From positions 186,001 through 250,000 of the forward strand of contig JAWLHK010000002.1 in the NCBI GenBank assembly GCA_041690355.1: a stretch of DNA of 64,000 nt, written 5' to 3'. The position numbers and the translations under genes were made by a program. The first letter of the stretch is position 1; every line of letters starts with the position of its first letter. Positions 25,896 to 34,902 of this stretch are shown piece by piece. The notes beneath the pieces are model-generated. The model saw only the letters and a list, made by a program, of their open reading frames with translations, did not search any database and was not told where the DNA came from. The DNA comes from JAWLHK01 sp041690355 [NCBI: bacterium]. Lineage in GTDB: Bacteria; J088; JAWLBW01.

Positions 25896-26615
25896 GTGCA
25901 GCGTTTTTACCCGGCCGGGGATCTCGGGCGACTCCTTCTCGTAGAGGATGATCCGCGAATCGTGCGGATGCTCGCTCGCTACTTCGGCGAGCGGGGCGTG
26001 CAGGTGCACGCGACCGACGACCCGGTCACCGTTTGCGCCTCCATCGAGGAGGCGCGGCCCGACCTCATCCTGCTCGACTGGGTGATGCCTGAGCGCAGCG
26101 GCCTCGACGTGCTCCGCGAGATCCGCCGCCATGCCCGCTTCGTCGATATTCCCGTCATCATGCTGACGGCCCGCGCCGAAGAACTCGACCGGGTCGAGGG
26201 CCTGCTTACCGGCGCCGACGACTATGTCGTCAAACCCTTCAGCCTGGCCGAACTCGACGCGCGCATCGTCAGCGTCATGCGCCGGTATCGCCGCCGCGCT
26301 CTCCCGTACCGGGATGAGTATCTCGAAATCGATGTCGACCGCAAACGGCTCGTGTCGGGCGGGACACCGCGTACCCTGAGCGCTCAGGAGTGGGGTCTGC
26401 TCGAACTCCTCCTGCGCAGCGACGGCGTGGTTACCCGGCAGCAGATCGTCGATACGGTCTGGGGGCCGGGATTCGCCGTCACGCCGCGGGCGGTCGACGT
26501 CATGGTGGCCCGGCTGCGCCGCGCCATGGAGCCCGAGCCCGAATTCCCCCGCTATCTGCTGACCGAGCGCGGCACGGGGTACCGCTTCTGCCGCCGGCGC
26601 GATCGGCTGGACTGA
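25896..26615 (+). CDS. OmpR/PhoB-type response regulator
   Basis: 239 residues from GTG 25896. Receiver: LLLVEDD, phosphoacceptor in LILLDWVMPERSG, IMLTARAEE and Lys in YVVKPFSLAEL. The C-terminal winged helix has LSAQEWGLLELLLRSDGVVTR... and the typical VDVMVARLRRAM and RGTGYRF motifs. It is complete and of normal length. No kinase gene follows; the nearest is the divergent hybrid kinase at 23408-25477, which already carries its own receiver. There is no Shine-Dalgarno, and the promoter abuts the start codon (leaderless pattern). Targets are not known. Confidence 0.92.
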   Translation: MQRFYPAGDLGRLLLVEDDPRIVRMLARYFGERGVQVHATDDPVTVCASIEEARPDLILLDWVMPERSGLDVLREIRRHARFVDIPVIMLTARAEELDRVEGLLTGADDYVVKPFSLAELDARIVSVMRRYRRRALPYRDEYLEIDVDRKRLVSGGTPRTLSAQEWGLLELLLRSDGVVTRQQIVDTVWGPGFAVTPRAVDVMVARLRRAMEPEPEFPRYLLTERGTGYRFCRRRDRLD

Positions 26616-26642
26616 ATGCGCGCCACCCGCTAGACTCTGGGC

Positions 26643-27965
26643 ATGATGCGCCTGTCCGGATGCCTTCTGTCCGCCTGCCTCCTCCTCTCCTGCAGTTCGC
26701 CCGTTCCGCCTCCGGCAGACCGGGAGAACGACGTGAAGCCGGTTTCCGTGGCCGAACGTCTCGCGGCCCGTTACGGCATCGAACCGCTCGATTATGCCCG
26801 CGAAGAGTACTGGGGGTGCGGGATCACGCCCGGCGCAGACGCCTGCGCGCTCGACGCACAGGTGGCACGGCTCGTGACCGACGGCACGGTGCGCCTGACC
26901 GCGTTGCCGACCCTCGAGCAACCGCCGGTCGACTGTTTCTACATCTACCCCACGGTCGCGCCCGATCCGTCCGTCGACGAACACGGCGCCTTTCGCAGCG
27001 TCGAGCAGCCGCGGCTTGTCATGCAGCTGCAGGCGGCCTGGTTCGGACGCGTCTGCCGCGTGTTCGCCCCCTTTTACCGGCAGGCGACGATCGATCGCTA
27101 CCTGAAGCACGATGAGGAGTCGAAGGAGATCTTCCGCACTGCCTTTGTGGATGTGGCGGCCGCCTTCGAACACTTTCTGGCCGCGTGGAACGGGAACCGG
27201 CCGCTCGTGATCCTGGGGCACAGCCAGGGGGCGCAGATGGCCTCCTATCTGCTGCATCTCTACTTCGACGGCGCCACCACGGTCACGCGCGTCGCGGGGA
27301 GCCATACGAGCGACGCCCTGCGCCGCCGGCTTCTCGTGGCCATGCCCATCGGGTTTCACGTCTTCGTACCCGCGGGAGAACCGGTCGGCGGCTCCTTCTC
27401 GCACCTGCCGCTGTGCGAGCAGGATGCCGATCGGGGGTGCGTCATCAGCTACCGGAGCTATGCCGATGGCGAGCCCTACCATACGGCCTGGGCGACCGGA
27501 TGGATCGATGAGCAGCTGGCCGCCGAAGGGCTCCTCTACCGGACCTACGAGAAACAGTCCGATCGCCTCGCGTGCGTCAATCCTGCGCGACTCGCCCTCG
27601 ACGCTGCGAACGGGGCATTGGCGCTGGACACCGAGGGAAATGCGGCGCCCGCGGGGGCCCGTGTGCTGGATGGATCGATGATTCCCGAAGCGATGAGCAA
27701 CGTCGCCGGCCGGTTTCCCGAGGCCAAGGGGTTCTGGCTCGAGACGCCCGGCCGTTACACCGCCGCCTGCCGCGAAGACGAGAACGGAGAGCAGTATCTC
27801 GGCATCGGGTTCCACCAGCCGGCCACGACCGCCTGGCCCGGCGGAGACCTGCGGGGCGACCCGCTGGCCGCCGGGCTGCCGACCTCTGCGCTGGGTCTGC
27901 ACCTCATCGATTTCAATCACGCCCTCGGCGACCTGATCGATCACGTGCGCGTTCGGATCCCCTGA
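26643..27965 (+). CDS. DUF3089-family alpha/beta-hydrolase lipoprotein
   Basis: 440 residues. A short lipoprotein signal ends in LLLSC (lipid Cys17). The mature part has the DUF3089 pattern: VDCFYIYPTV, RVFAPFYRQAT and the nucleophile elbow ILGHSQGAQM (catalytic Ser expected in GHSQG). It is probably a membrane-anchored esterase or lipase of unknown substrate. TAGACT (26631-26636) lies six bases before ATG 26643 and no Shine-Dalgarno is present, so it may be leaderless; the second ATG at 26646 is also possible. It sits 27 nt after the OmpR regulator in the same orientation. A 7-bp GC hairpin without a T-run (27976-27999) follows the gene. Confidence 0.88.
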   Translation: MMRLSGCLLSACLLLSCSSPVPPPADRENDVKPVSVAERLAARYGIEPLDYAREEYWGCGITPGADACALDAQVARLVTDGTVRLTALPTLEQPPVDCFYIYPTVAPDPSVDEHGAFRSVEQPRLVMQLQAAWFGRVCRVFAPFYRQATIDRYLKHDEESKEIFRTAFVDVAAAFEHFLAAWNGNRPLVILGHSQGAQMASYLLHLYFDGATTVTRVAGSHTSDALRRRLLVAMPIGFHVFVPAGEPVGGSFSHLPLCEQDADRGCVISYRSYADGEPYHTAWATGWIDEQLAAEGLLYRTYEKQSDRLACVNPARLALDAANGALALDTEGNAAPAGARVLDGSMIPEAMSNVAGRFPEAKGFWLETPGRYTAACREDENGEQYLGIGFHQPATTAWPGGDLRGDPLAAGLPTSALGLHLIDFNHALGDLIDHVRVRIP

Positions 27966-28026
27966 GCCCCCGCTCCGGCGCCTCCCGCTCTCGGCGCCGC
28001 GTCTGCTCGGGTTTAGCATGGGACGC

Positions 28027-29391
28027 ATGTACTTTCGCGATCGCACGGATGCTGGAAAACAGCTGGCGGCGGCCCTTCTGCGTCTGCGTCCCGAGCGTCC
28101 GGTGGTGCTCGCGCTCCCGCGCGGCGGCGTGCCGGTCGCCTATGAGGTCGCCGCGGCGCTGGACGCTCCACTGGACGTGCTCGTCGCCCGGAAACTCGGG
28201 GCGCCCAGCCAGCCCGAGTTCGGCTTCGGCGCCATCGCCCCCGACGCACTCTATCTCGACCCGCACACGGTGCGGATGCTGCGGCTGGGCGACGCCGAGA
28301 TCGAGGAAATCGTCGGCCGTGAGAGCCGCGAGCTCGAGCGGCGCGAACGGGCCTACCGCAACGGACGCCCGCCGGCCGATGTCTCCGGCCGCACGGTCAT
28401 TCTCGTGGATGACGGACTGGCGACCGGCGTCACCATGCGCGCGGCCATACGCTCGGTCAAGGCGCGCAACCCCGGCCGCATCGTCGTGGCCGTGCCCGTG
28501 GGGGCGCCCGAAACCGTGCAGGAGATCGAGCTCGAAGTGAGCGAGATCATCTGTCTCAATCAGCCTTGGGATTTCTCGGCCGTCGGCGTCTGGTACGAAG
28601 ACTTCCGCCAGACGGAAGATCAGGAGGTCATCGAGCTGCTTGAGAAGGCGCCCCGCGGACAGCCGCAGCCGCCTGCGCAGGGGGCAGGGGGAATCGCCGG
28701 CTACGATGTAACGATACCGGCGGGCGGCCATGTCATTCTTCCGGGCAACCTGCACGTGCCGGCCGCGGCGGTCGGCGTCGTGGCCTTCGCGCACGGCAGC
28801 GGCAGCAGCCGGTTCAGCACACGCAACCGGTATGTCGCCCGCGTGCTGCAGGACGCGGGCGTCGCGACGCTGCTCTTCGACCTGCTTACCGCCGAAGAAG
28901 AAGAGGAAGATCGCTACACGGCCCACCTGCGCTTCGATATTGATTTGCTCTCCGAACGGCTCCTTGCCGCCGTGAACTGGCTCGATCAGGATGTGCGCAC
29001 GTCGGGCCTGCCCGTCGGCCTTTTCGGTGCCAGCACCGGCGGGGCGGCGGCCATCCGGGCGGCGGCCGAAGACGAGCGGGTCAAAGCCGTGGTCTCCCGC
29101 GGGGGCAGGCCTGATCTGGCGGGGAATGCGCTCGAACGCATTCTGGCGCCCACGCTGCTGCTGGTCGGCGAGAACGATCCGGTCGTCCTCGAACTGAACG
29201 AGGCGGCCTTTGCGACGATGCGCGCGCACAAGCGGCTCACGCTCATCCCGCGCGCGACCCACCTCTTTGAAGAGCCCGGAACCCTCGAGCAGGCAGCCGC
29301 CGCCGCGCGTGACTGGTTCGTGCGCCACCTCGAAGCCCCTTCGCCCGAAGTCCGTCCCGGCCGCGCGCCGGGCCGCGAAGCCCGCGAGTAG
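28027..29391 (+). CDS. Phosphoribosyltransferase fused to an alpha/beta hydrolase
   Basis: 454 residues from ATG 28027 (MYFRDRTDAGKQLA), the usual start of this family; ATG 28018 would add three residues. The N-terminal half is a type I phosphoribosyltransferase with the PRPP loop VILVDDGLATGVTM. The C-terminal half (about 220-435) is a dienelactone-hydrolase-like domain with VAFAHGSGSSR, nucleophile elbow GASTGGAA and acid/base regions VGENDPVV and ATHLFEEP. This is a known fusion, often beside erythromycin-esterase genes as here (gap 22 nt). Substrates are unknown. TAGCAT (28014-28019) lies 7 nt before the chosen start, again a leaderless layout. Confidence 0.9.
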   Translation: MYFRDRTDAGKQLAAALLRLRPERPVVLALPRGGVPVAYEVAAALDAPLDVLVARKLGAPSQPEFGFGAIAPDALYLDPHTVRMLRLGDAEIEEIVGRESRELERRERAYRNGRPPADVSGRTVILVDDGLATGVTMRAAIRSVKARNPGRIVVAVPVGAPETVQEIELEVSEIICLNQPWDFSAVGVWYEDFRQTEDQEVIELLEKAPRGQPQPPAQGAGGIAGYDVTIPAGGHVILPGNLHVPAAAVGVVAFAHGSGSSRFSTRNRYVARVLQDAGVATLLFDLLTAEEEEEDRYTAHLRFDIDLLSERLLAAVNWLDQDVRTSGLPVGLFGASTGGAAAIRAAAEDERVKAVVSRGGRPDLAGNALERILAPTLLLVGENDPVVLELNEAAFATMRAHKRLTLIPRATHLFEEPGTLEQAAAAARDWFVRHLEAPSPEVRPGRAPGREARE

Positions 29392-29413
29392 CATCCGACA
29401 CGCAGGAGACGCC

Positions 29414-30796
29414 ATGACCCGCATGAGACCTTGGGACCAGCCGCAACCGATGCCGCCGCAGCGGGATCGCAGCGGCGGAGCCTGGGGTGCGTGGATCGGA
29501 CGCCACGGCCTGCCCCTGCGCGCAGAGGACGACCTCCGTCCGCTGTTCCGCGACATAGGCTCGGCGCGCTATGTGCTCATCGGCGAGGCCTCGCACGGCA
29601 CGGCGGAATTCTACCTGTGGCGCGCGGCCATCACGGCCCGGCTCATCCGCGACTACGGGTTTTCGTTTGTCGCCGTCGAAGGAGACTGGCCCGACTGCTA
29701 CCGCATCAACCGGTACGTGCGCGGCATGGACGGCGGCGGTCACGGCGCGCGTCAGGTGCTGCACGCCTTCGAGCGCTGGCCGACGTGGATGTGGGCGAAT
29801 CGCGAGACCCTCCGGTTTCTCGACTGGCTGCGCGGGTGGAACGAGGATCGTCCCTTCGAGCAGCGGGCGGGTTTCTACGGCCTTGACGTCTACAGCCTCT
29901 GGGACTCGCTGGCCGCCGTCATGGGCTATCTGGAACGGCACGACGGCGCCGCCCTGCAGGCCGCCCGCACGGCAAGCTCGTGCTTCGAGCCGTACGGAGA
30001 ATCCATCGAGTCTTATGCCGAATCGACCGCCTTGGTTCCCGCCGGCTGCGAGCAGGAGGTCATCACCCTGCTGACCCGGATGCGCGAGGAGCGCCCGGCG
30101 CTGGCCGGCGACGACCCGGAGGCCTATTTCGATGCAGAGCAGAATGCGCTCGTGACGCGCAACGCCGAGCTCTACTACCGGGCCATGGTGCGCCGGGGGA
30201 GCAGCTCCTGGAACATCCGTGACCATCACATGGTTTCGACGCTCGAGCGCCTGATGCACCACTACGGGGATCACCATCGAAACGGGAGCGCGCCCAAGGC
30301 CGTCGTCTGGGCCCACAACACGCACGTCGGCGACGCCCGCGCGACCGACATGGCGCCAGCGGGCATGGTCAACGTCGGGCAGCTCGTGCGCGAACGGCAC
30401 CATGAAGACGGGGTCTACATCATCGGCTTCTCGAGCCATCGGGGAACGGTGGTCGCAGCCGACGAGTGGGGCGCGCCGGCCGAACGGATGCGAGTGCCGA
30501 AGGCGCGGCCGGGGAGCTTCGACGACCTGCTTCACCGGTCCTTCGGCGGTGACGGCATGCTGCTCCTGGAGGGCGCGGCCGACGACGACCTGCTTTTGCA
30601 GCCGCACGGGCACCGGGCCATCGGCGTGGTCTACCATCCGGATTTCGAAGCCTACGGCAACTATGCCGTCACCTCGCTCCCTCTCCGGTACGACGCGCTC
30701 CTGCACATCGACCACACCCACGCCCTGCGGCCCCTGCACACGACGCCGCATGACGACGTCCACGACCTGCCCGAAACCTATCCCTTCGGGCTGTGA
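29414..30796 (+). CDS. Erythromycin-esterase-family protein
   Basis: 460 residues from ATG 29414, chosen because AGGAG sits six bases upstream; the longer frame overlaps the previous gene. Family motifs: LIGEASHGTAEFYLWRAAIT (with the conserved Glu and His), FVAVEGDWPDCYRINRYVRG, VVWAHNTHVGDARATDM and GFSSHRGTV. The family includes EreA/EreB macrolide esterases, but most chromosomal members have unknown substrates and no shown resistance. The 22-nt gap to the phosphoribosyltransferase-hydrolase fusion and the frequent pairing of these families suggest a shared pathway. Do not read it as a resistance gene without a test. Confidence 0.9.
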   Translation: MTRMRPWDQPQPMPPQRDRSGGAWGAWIGRHGLPLRAEDDLRPLFRDIGSARYVLIGEASHGTAEFYLWRAAITARLIRDYGFSFVAVEGDWPDCYRINRYVRGMDGGGHGARQVLHAFERWPTWMWANRETLRFLDWLRGWNEDRPFEQRAGFYGLDVYSLWDSLAAVMGYLERHDGAALQAARTASSCFEPYGESIESYAESTALVPAGCEQEVITLLTRMREERPALAGDDPEAYFDAEQNALVTRNAELYYRAMVRRGSSSWNIRDHHMVSTLERLMHHYGDHHRNGSAPKAVVWAHNTHVGDARATDMAPAGMVNVGQLVRERHHEDGVYIIGFSSHRGTVVAADEWGAPAERMRVPKARPGSFDDLLHRSFGGDGMLLLEGAADDDLLLQPHGHRAIGVVYHPDFEAYGNYAVTSLPLRYDALLHIDHTHALRPLHTTPHDDVHDLPETYPFGL

Positions 30797-30845
30797 TTCG
30801 GAGGCGCAGGCGGCCGCAGAACCGGGGTGCGGTCGCGCGCACAGC

Positions 30846-30875
30846 TTGAGGCGATGCCCTCGGCTCCCGTATAAT
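30846..30875 (+). promoter_or_regulatory. Promoter of the mnmA-mtaB-rnc-era operon
   Basis: TTGAGG (30846-30851), an 18-nt spacer and TATAAT (30870-30875). The predicted transcript starts close to an ATG at 30882, which opens a 12-codon frame (MTFFRGRSAWPA) that stops inside the first codons of mnmA. Confidence 0.75.
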
Positions 30876-30907
30876 GTTGGAATGACCTTTTTCCGGGGAC
30901 GTTCCGC

Positions 30908-31984
30908 ATGGCCCGCGTAGTCGTAGCCATGAGCGGCGGCGTCGACAGTTCGGTGGCGGCCCTTCTGCTCAAGGAGCAGGGGCACGACGTCATCGGCATC
31001 TCCATGCAGCTTCATGACGCTTCGTACGGCACGAACGGCCGGTTCGATACCTGCTGTTCGCTGGACGACTTCGCCGACGCGCGCCGCGTGTGCGATCGGA
31101 TCGGCGTGCCGTTCTACGTCATGAACTACGAGGATGAGTTCCGCAAGCGGGTCATCGATCCGTTCATCGCCGAGTACCGCGCCGGACGCACCCCGAACCC
31201 TTGCGCACTCTGCAACCAATGGCTCAAGTTCGACCATCTGGTCGCGCACGGCAATGCCCTCGAGGCCGACTTCGTCGCCACGGGGCACTATGCCCGCCGG
31301 CTCGAAGAAGAGGGCGAGATCGTGCTGCGCAAAGGGCGCGATCCGGGTAAGGACCAGAGTTACTTTCTCTTCGGCCTCACGCCCGAACAGCTGCGGCGCG
31401 CCTGGTTTCCGCTCGGCGATCTCGTCAAGGACGACGTGCGCCGGCTCGCGGCAGAAGCGGGTCTGCGCACCGCGAGCAAGCCCGAGAGCCAGGAGATCTG
31501 CTTCGTGCCCGACCGCGACTACGCATCCTTTGTCGCGCAGAACTCTCCCGCGCCGATGCCGGCCGGCGAGGTGGTCGATACCAGCGGGCGCGTGCTCGCC
31601 ACCCACGAGGGGATTCATCAGTTCACGGTCGGTCAGCGCAAGGGGATCGGCGTCGCGGCCGGCGAGCCGATGTACGTGCGCAGCATCGACCCCGAGACGC
31701 ATCGGGTCGTCGTCGGGCGCAAAGAAGAAATTGCCGCGGCCGGCCTCGAGGCCTCGCGCGTGAACTGGCTGGCCGCCCCCCGTGCGCGGGAGGCGACGGT
31801 GCGCATCCGCTATCGGCACGGCGGGGTCGCGGGGCGCGTAACACCGTTCGACGGCGACCGCGTGCGCGTGCAGTTCGATGCGCCGTGCCCGGCCGTTTCT
31901 CCCGGGCAGGCGGCGGTCTTTTACGACGGCGATCGCGTGCTCGGCGGCGGCTGGATCGACCGCGCCCTCTGGGAGCCGGTATGA
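30908..31984 (+). CDS. mnmA: tRNA-specific 2-thiouridylase (s2U34)
   Basis: 358 residues, family-typical length. The PP-loop is VVVAMSGGVDSSV. The active-site cysteines are C99 and C102 in NPCALCN, and C198 in SQEICFV. The first motif is CxxC, not the DxxC of the E. coli enzyme, so three Cys could hold an iron-sulfur cluster (inference from work on related thiolases). The enzyme adds sulfur to U34 of Lys, Glu and Gln tRNAs. GGGGA precedes ATG 30908 by eight bases. The stop overlaps the mtaB start (ATGA). It heads an operon with another tRNA sulfur-transfer enzyme and RNA maturation genes. Confidence 0.96.
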   Translation: MARVVVAMSGGVDSSVAALLLKEQGHDVIGISMQLHDASYGTNGRFDTCCSLDDFADARRVCDRIGVPFYVMNYEDEFRKRVIDPFIAEYRAGRTPNPCALCNQWLKFDHLVAHGNALEADFVATGHYARRLEEEGEIVLRKGRDPGKDQSYFLFGLTPEQLRRAWFPLGDLVKDDVRRLAAEAGLRTASKPESQEICFVPDRDYASFVAQNSPAPMPAGEVVDTSGRVLATHEGIHQFTVGQRKGIGVAAGEPMYVRSIDPETHRVVVGRKEEIAAAGLEASRVNWLAAPRAREATVRIRYRHGGVAGRVTPFDGDRVRVQFDAPCPAVSPGQAAVFYDGDRVLGGGWIDRALWEPV

Positions 31985-33285
31985 AGCGCGTCGCCCTGGC
32001 GACGATGGGCTGCAAGGTCAACGCCTACGACTCGGCGCACATCCGGGGGACGCTCGACGGCAGTGTCCGGTTCGTCCCGTTCAGTGAAGACGCCGATGTC
32101 TATATTCTGAATTCCTGCACGGTCACGAACAACAGCGATCGCGAAGCCCGCAATCTGCTGCGCCGCGCCCGCCGGCGCAACCCGGCCGCCCAGACGATTG
32201 TCACGGGCTGCTACGCCCAGACCCGCCCGGATGAGCTGCGCGGCATGGCCGAAGTCGACTACGTGGTCGGCAATGCCGAAAAGGGGCGCATCGCCGACAT
32301 CGTACGCGGCCTCGGGGCCGGGTTTCTCCCAGACGCACACCCGGCCGAACTCGTGACTGACGTGCAGGCGCTGACCGAAGTGCGCCACGTCGACGCCGGT
32401 TTCTTCGAAGGGCAGACCCGCGGCTACCTCAAGGTGCAGGAGGGCTGCCTCTACCGCTGCTCCTACTGCATCATTCCCTATTCGCGGGGAGGGGCGAGCC
32501 GCTCCGTGCCGCTCGCGGCCGCGCGCGCCCAGGCTCAGTCGCTCGCCGAACGCGGCTACCGCGAACTGGTGCTCACCGGCGTGCACATCGGGAGCTGGGG
32601 GCACGAGTGGGACCTGGAGCTGGCCGATCTGGTCGAAGCGGTGGCTGAGGTCGATGGCATCGAGCGGGTGCGAATTTCGTCCATCGATTCCCCCGAGTTG
32701 CGCCCGCGTCTCGTCGAGCTGCTGGCAGAGCATCCGCGGGTCGCGCGGCACGCCCATGTGTGCCTGCAGAGCGGCAGCGACGGCGTGCTCCGGCGCATGG
32801 CGCGCGTCTACACGGCCGGGGAATACCGGGCCGCGGTAGAAAGCCTGGTCGCGCGCAACGCCGATATCTGCGTAGGCACCGATGTTATCGTCGGTTTTCC
32901 CGGCGAAACCAACGCCGAGTTCGCCGAAACCGAGGCGCTGCTCGCAACGGCCCCCGTGCACTACTTTCACGTCTTCACGTTTTCGCCGCGTTCGGGCACG
33001 CCGGCCGCCGAACTTCCGGGTACGGTGCATGGTGAAATCGCCCGTGAACGCAGCCGGCGACTGCGCGATCTGAGCGCCGCGCGCAAGGCCCGCTGGGCGT
33101 CAGCCTTCGTCGGGCGGCGCATGCCGGTGCTCTTCGAGCGCGACTCGGCTCCGGACAGCAGCCGCGGGCACGCGCCGAACTACCTCGACGTGCGGGTTGC
33201 CGCGCGCCTGTCGCCGGGAGACATCCGGCAGGTCGAGATCCGCTCCGTCGAGGCCGGCAAGGCCTCGGGAGTCGTCGTGCCATGA
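31981..33285 (+). CDS. mtaB: MtaB-type tRNA methylthiotransferase (radical SAM)
   Basis: 434 residues from ATG 31981. The N-terminal UPF0004 domain has three Cys for its own cluster (TMGCKVN, LNSCTVTN, VTGCYAQ). The radical-SAM domain has CLYRCSYC (Cx3Cx2C) and CLQSGSD. The C-terminus is TRAM-like. MtaB converts t6A37 to ms2t6A37 in tRNAs reading ANN codons; distinction from MiaB rests on the GCKVN opening and overall length, and is fairly secure. Coupled to mnmA and rnc by ATGA overlaps on both sides. Confidence 0.92.
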   Translation: MKRVALATMGCKVNAYDSAHIRGTLDGSVRFVPFSEDADVYILNSCTVTNNSDREARNLLRRARRRNPAAQTIVTGCYAQTRPDELRGMAEVDYVVGNAEKGRIADIVRGLGAGFLPDAHPAELVTDVQALTEVRHVDAGFFEGQTRGYLKVQEGCLYRCSYCIIPYSRGGASRSVPLAAARAQAQSLAERGYRELVLTGVHIGSWGHEWDLELADLVEAVAEVDGIERVRISSIDSPELRPRLVELLAEHPRVARHAHVCLQSGSDGVLRRMARVYTAGEYRAAVESLVARNADICVGTDVIVGFPGETNAEFAETEALLATAPVHYFHVFTFSPRSGTPAAELPGTVHGEIARERSRRLRDLSAARKARWASAFVGRRMPVLFERDSAPDSSRGHAPNYLDVRVAARLSPGDIRQVEIRSVEAGKASGVVVP

Positions 33286-33956
33286 AAGGTCTCGATGAAT
33301 TTCAGGCGCGCCTCGGCTACGTTTTCCGGGGTCCGGCGTTGCTGATGCAGGCGCTGACGCACGCCAGCTACGGCTACGAAGCCGATCTGGCCGACAATCA
33401 GCGGCTCGAGTTTCTCGGCGACGCCGTCATCGATCTCGCCGCCAGCCACTACCTGCTCGCGACCTGCCCCGATGCCAGCGAGGGCGAACTTTCGCGCCGG
33501 CGCGCCGCCATGGTCAACGAATCGGCGCTGGCCGCCATCGCGCTGCGCCTGCAGATCGGCGACGTCCTGCGCCTCGGCAAAGGCGAACGCCGCAGCGGCG
33601 CGTCTACGCGGCCGTCCATCCTGGCCGATACCGTCGAGGCGGTGCTCGGGGCCGTCTTTCTCGACGGCGGTTACGAAGCGGCCGAACGGCTTGCGCGGAC
33701 CTGGTTTCTCAATGAACTGGGGGAGAGCTACGCCAAGGGCGATCCCAAGAGCCGGCTCCAGGAGTGGGCCCAGAAGCGGTTTAATCTGCTGCCGGTCTAC
33801 GCCATCGACGCCGAATCGGGCCCGCCGCACGAACGGCGCTACCGCGTTTCGGTTCGCGTGCGTGACGAGCTTCTCGGCGAGGGCGAAGGGCGCTCGAAGA
33901 AAGAGGCAGAACTGAATGCGGCACGCGCCGCGCTGGAGAAGGTGCCCGATGCATAG
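33282..33956 (+). CDS. rnc: Ribonuclease III
   Basis: 224 residues. The RNase III signature NQRLEFLGDAVIDL contains catalytic Glu and Asp; later acidic residues lie in ILADTVEAVLGAVFLDGG. The C-terminal dsRNA-binding domain is VYAIDAESGPPHERRYRVSV...GRSKKEAELNAA. It processes rRNA precursors and other double-stranded RNA. The start overlaps mtaB (ATGA), and its end overlaps the start of era by eight bases, the common rnc-era pairing. Confidence 0.97.
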   Translation: MKGLDEFQARLGYVFRGPALLMQALTHASYGYEADLADNQRLEFLGDAVIDLAASHYLLATCPDASEGELSRRRAAMVNESALAAIALRLQIGDVLRLGKGERRSGASTRPSILADTVEAVLGAVFLDGGYEAAERLARTWFLNELGESYAKGDPKSRLQEWAQKRFNLLPVYAIDAESGPPHERRYRVSVRVRDELLGEGEGRSKKEAELNAARAALEKVPDA

Positions 33957-34827
33957 CGGATACGTGGCCCTGGTCGGCCGACCGAACGTCGGCAAGTCGA
34001 CGCTCATGAACGCTCTCCTGGGCGAGAAGATCAGTATCGTCTCTTCGCGCCCGCAGACGACGCGCAACCGGATTTCGGGAATACTCTCGAGCGAGCAGGG
34101 GCAGATTGTCTTCGTCGACACCCCGGGCATTCACGCCGGGCGCGGCGAGCTGAACAAGTATATGGTCGAGGTGGCGCTGCGCAGTCTCGGCGACGTCGAC
34201 GTCGTGGCCGTGCTCGTCGACGCCGCACGCACGCCGGGGGCCGCCGACGAGGAAATCATCACGCGCGCCTTCGCCTCGGGCCGGCCAGTCGTGCTCATCC
34301 TGAACAAGGTCGACGCGATTGACAAAGCGGCGCTCCTGCCGCTCATCGACCGCCTGCGCAGCCTGGGGGAATACGCCGACATCCTTCCGCTCTCGGCGTT
34401 GACGGGGGATGGGATCGAGCGTCTACCCGAAGTCCTCCTGCGCCTGCTGCCCGAACACCCCCCGTTTTTTCCGACCGATCAGCTCACCGAGGTGCCCGAG
34501 CGGTTCATCGCCGCCGAGCTCATCCGCGAGAAGCTGTTCGAGCTGCTGCGCGAAGAGATTCCGTACAGCACGGCCGTCGAAATCGAGAAGTTCGATGAGT
34601 CGGACCCGACGATCATCCGTGTCGCCGCCATCGTCATCGTCGAGCGTGACAGCCAGAAAGGGATCGTCATCGGAAAAGGGGGTAAGATGCTCAAGGAAGT
34701 TGGAACGCGCGCCCGGCTCGATCTGGAGAAGCTTCTGGCCACCCGCGTGTTTCTCGAAATTTTCGTCAAAGTCGTCCCTCACTGGACCCGCAACGCTTCG
34801 GACCTGAAGCGGTTCGGCTACGAGTGA
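33949..34827 (+). CDS. era: GTPase Era, 30S ribosome assembly factor
   Basis: 292 residues from ATG 33949, inside the last codons of rnc. G1 is GRPNVGKST, switch region SSRPQTTRNRI, G3 DTPG and G4 NKVD. The C-terminal KH domain (GIVIGKGGKMLKEVG) binds the 3' end of 16S rRNA. Complete and of normal length. It is the last gene of the mnmA operon; the following 75 nt contain short repeats before der. Confidence 0.97.
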   Translation: MHSGYVALVGRPNVGKSTLMNALLGEKISIVSSRPQTTRNRISGILSSEQGQIVFVDTPGIHAGRGELNKYMVEVALRSLGDVDVVAVLVDAARTPGAADEEIITRAFASGRPVVLILNKVDAIDKAALLPLIDRLRSLGEYADILPLSALTGDGIERLPEVLLRLLPEHPPFFPTDQLTEVPERFIAAELIREKLFELLREEIPYSTAVEIEKFDESDPTIIRVAAIVIVERDSQKGIVIGKGGKMLKEVGTRARLDLEKLLATRVFLEIFVKVVPHWTRNASDLKRFGYE

Positions 34828-34836
34828 AGGCACAGT

Positions 34837-34866
34837 GTTCAGTTTCAGTTTTCAGTTTTCAGTCTT
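34837..34866 (+). repeat. Short tandem heptanucleotide repeat between era and der
   Basis: The run GTTCAGTTTCAGTTTTCAG continues with a further TTTTCAG; CAG recurs at 34840, 34846, 34853 and 34860 with spacing 6, 7 and 7. The unit is CAGTTTT, AT-rich against the GC-rich genome. No gene lies here. Confidence 0.8.
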
Positions 34867-34902
34867 CGGCGAACCCCGAGGCAGAAGGCGATCCGAGTTT
34901 TC

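Noticed and set aside
29414-30796. Antibiotic-resistance gene (macrolide esterase)
   Set aside because: The protein belongs to the broad erythromycin-esterase family, but most chromosomal members are not resistance enzymes and there is no mobile element or composition shift here.
29243-31819. An 858-codon minus-strand frame opposite the esterase and mnmA genes, and a 768-codon frame at 25740-28046
   Set aside because: Both lie antisense to genes with recognisable motifs and show no domain of their own.
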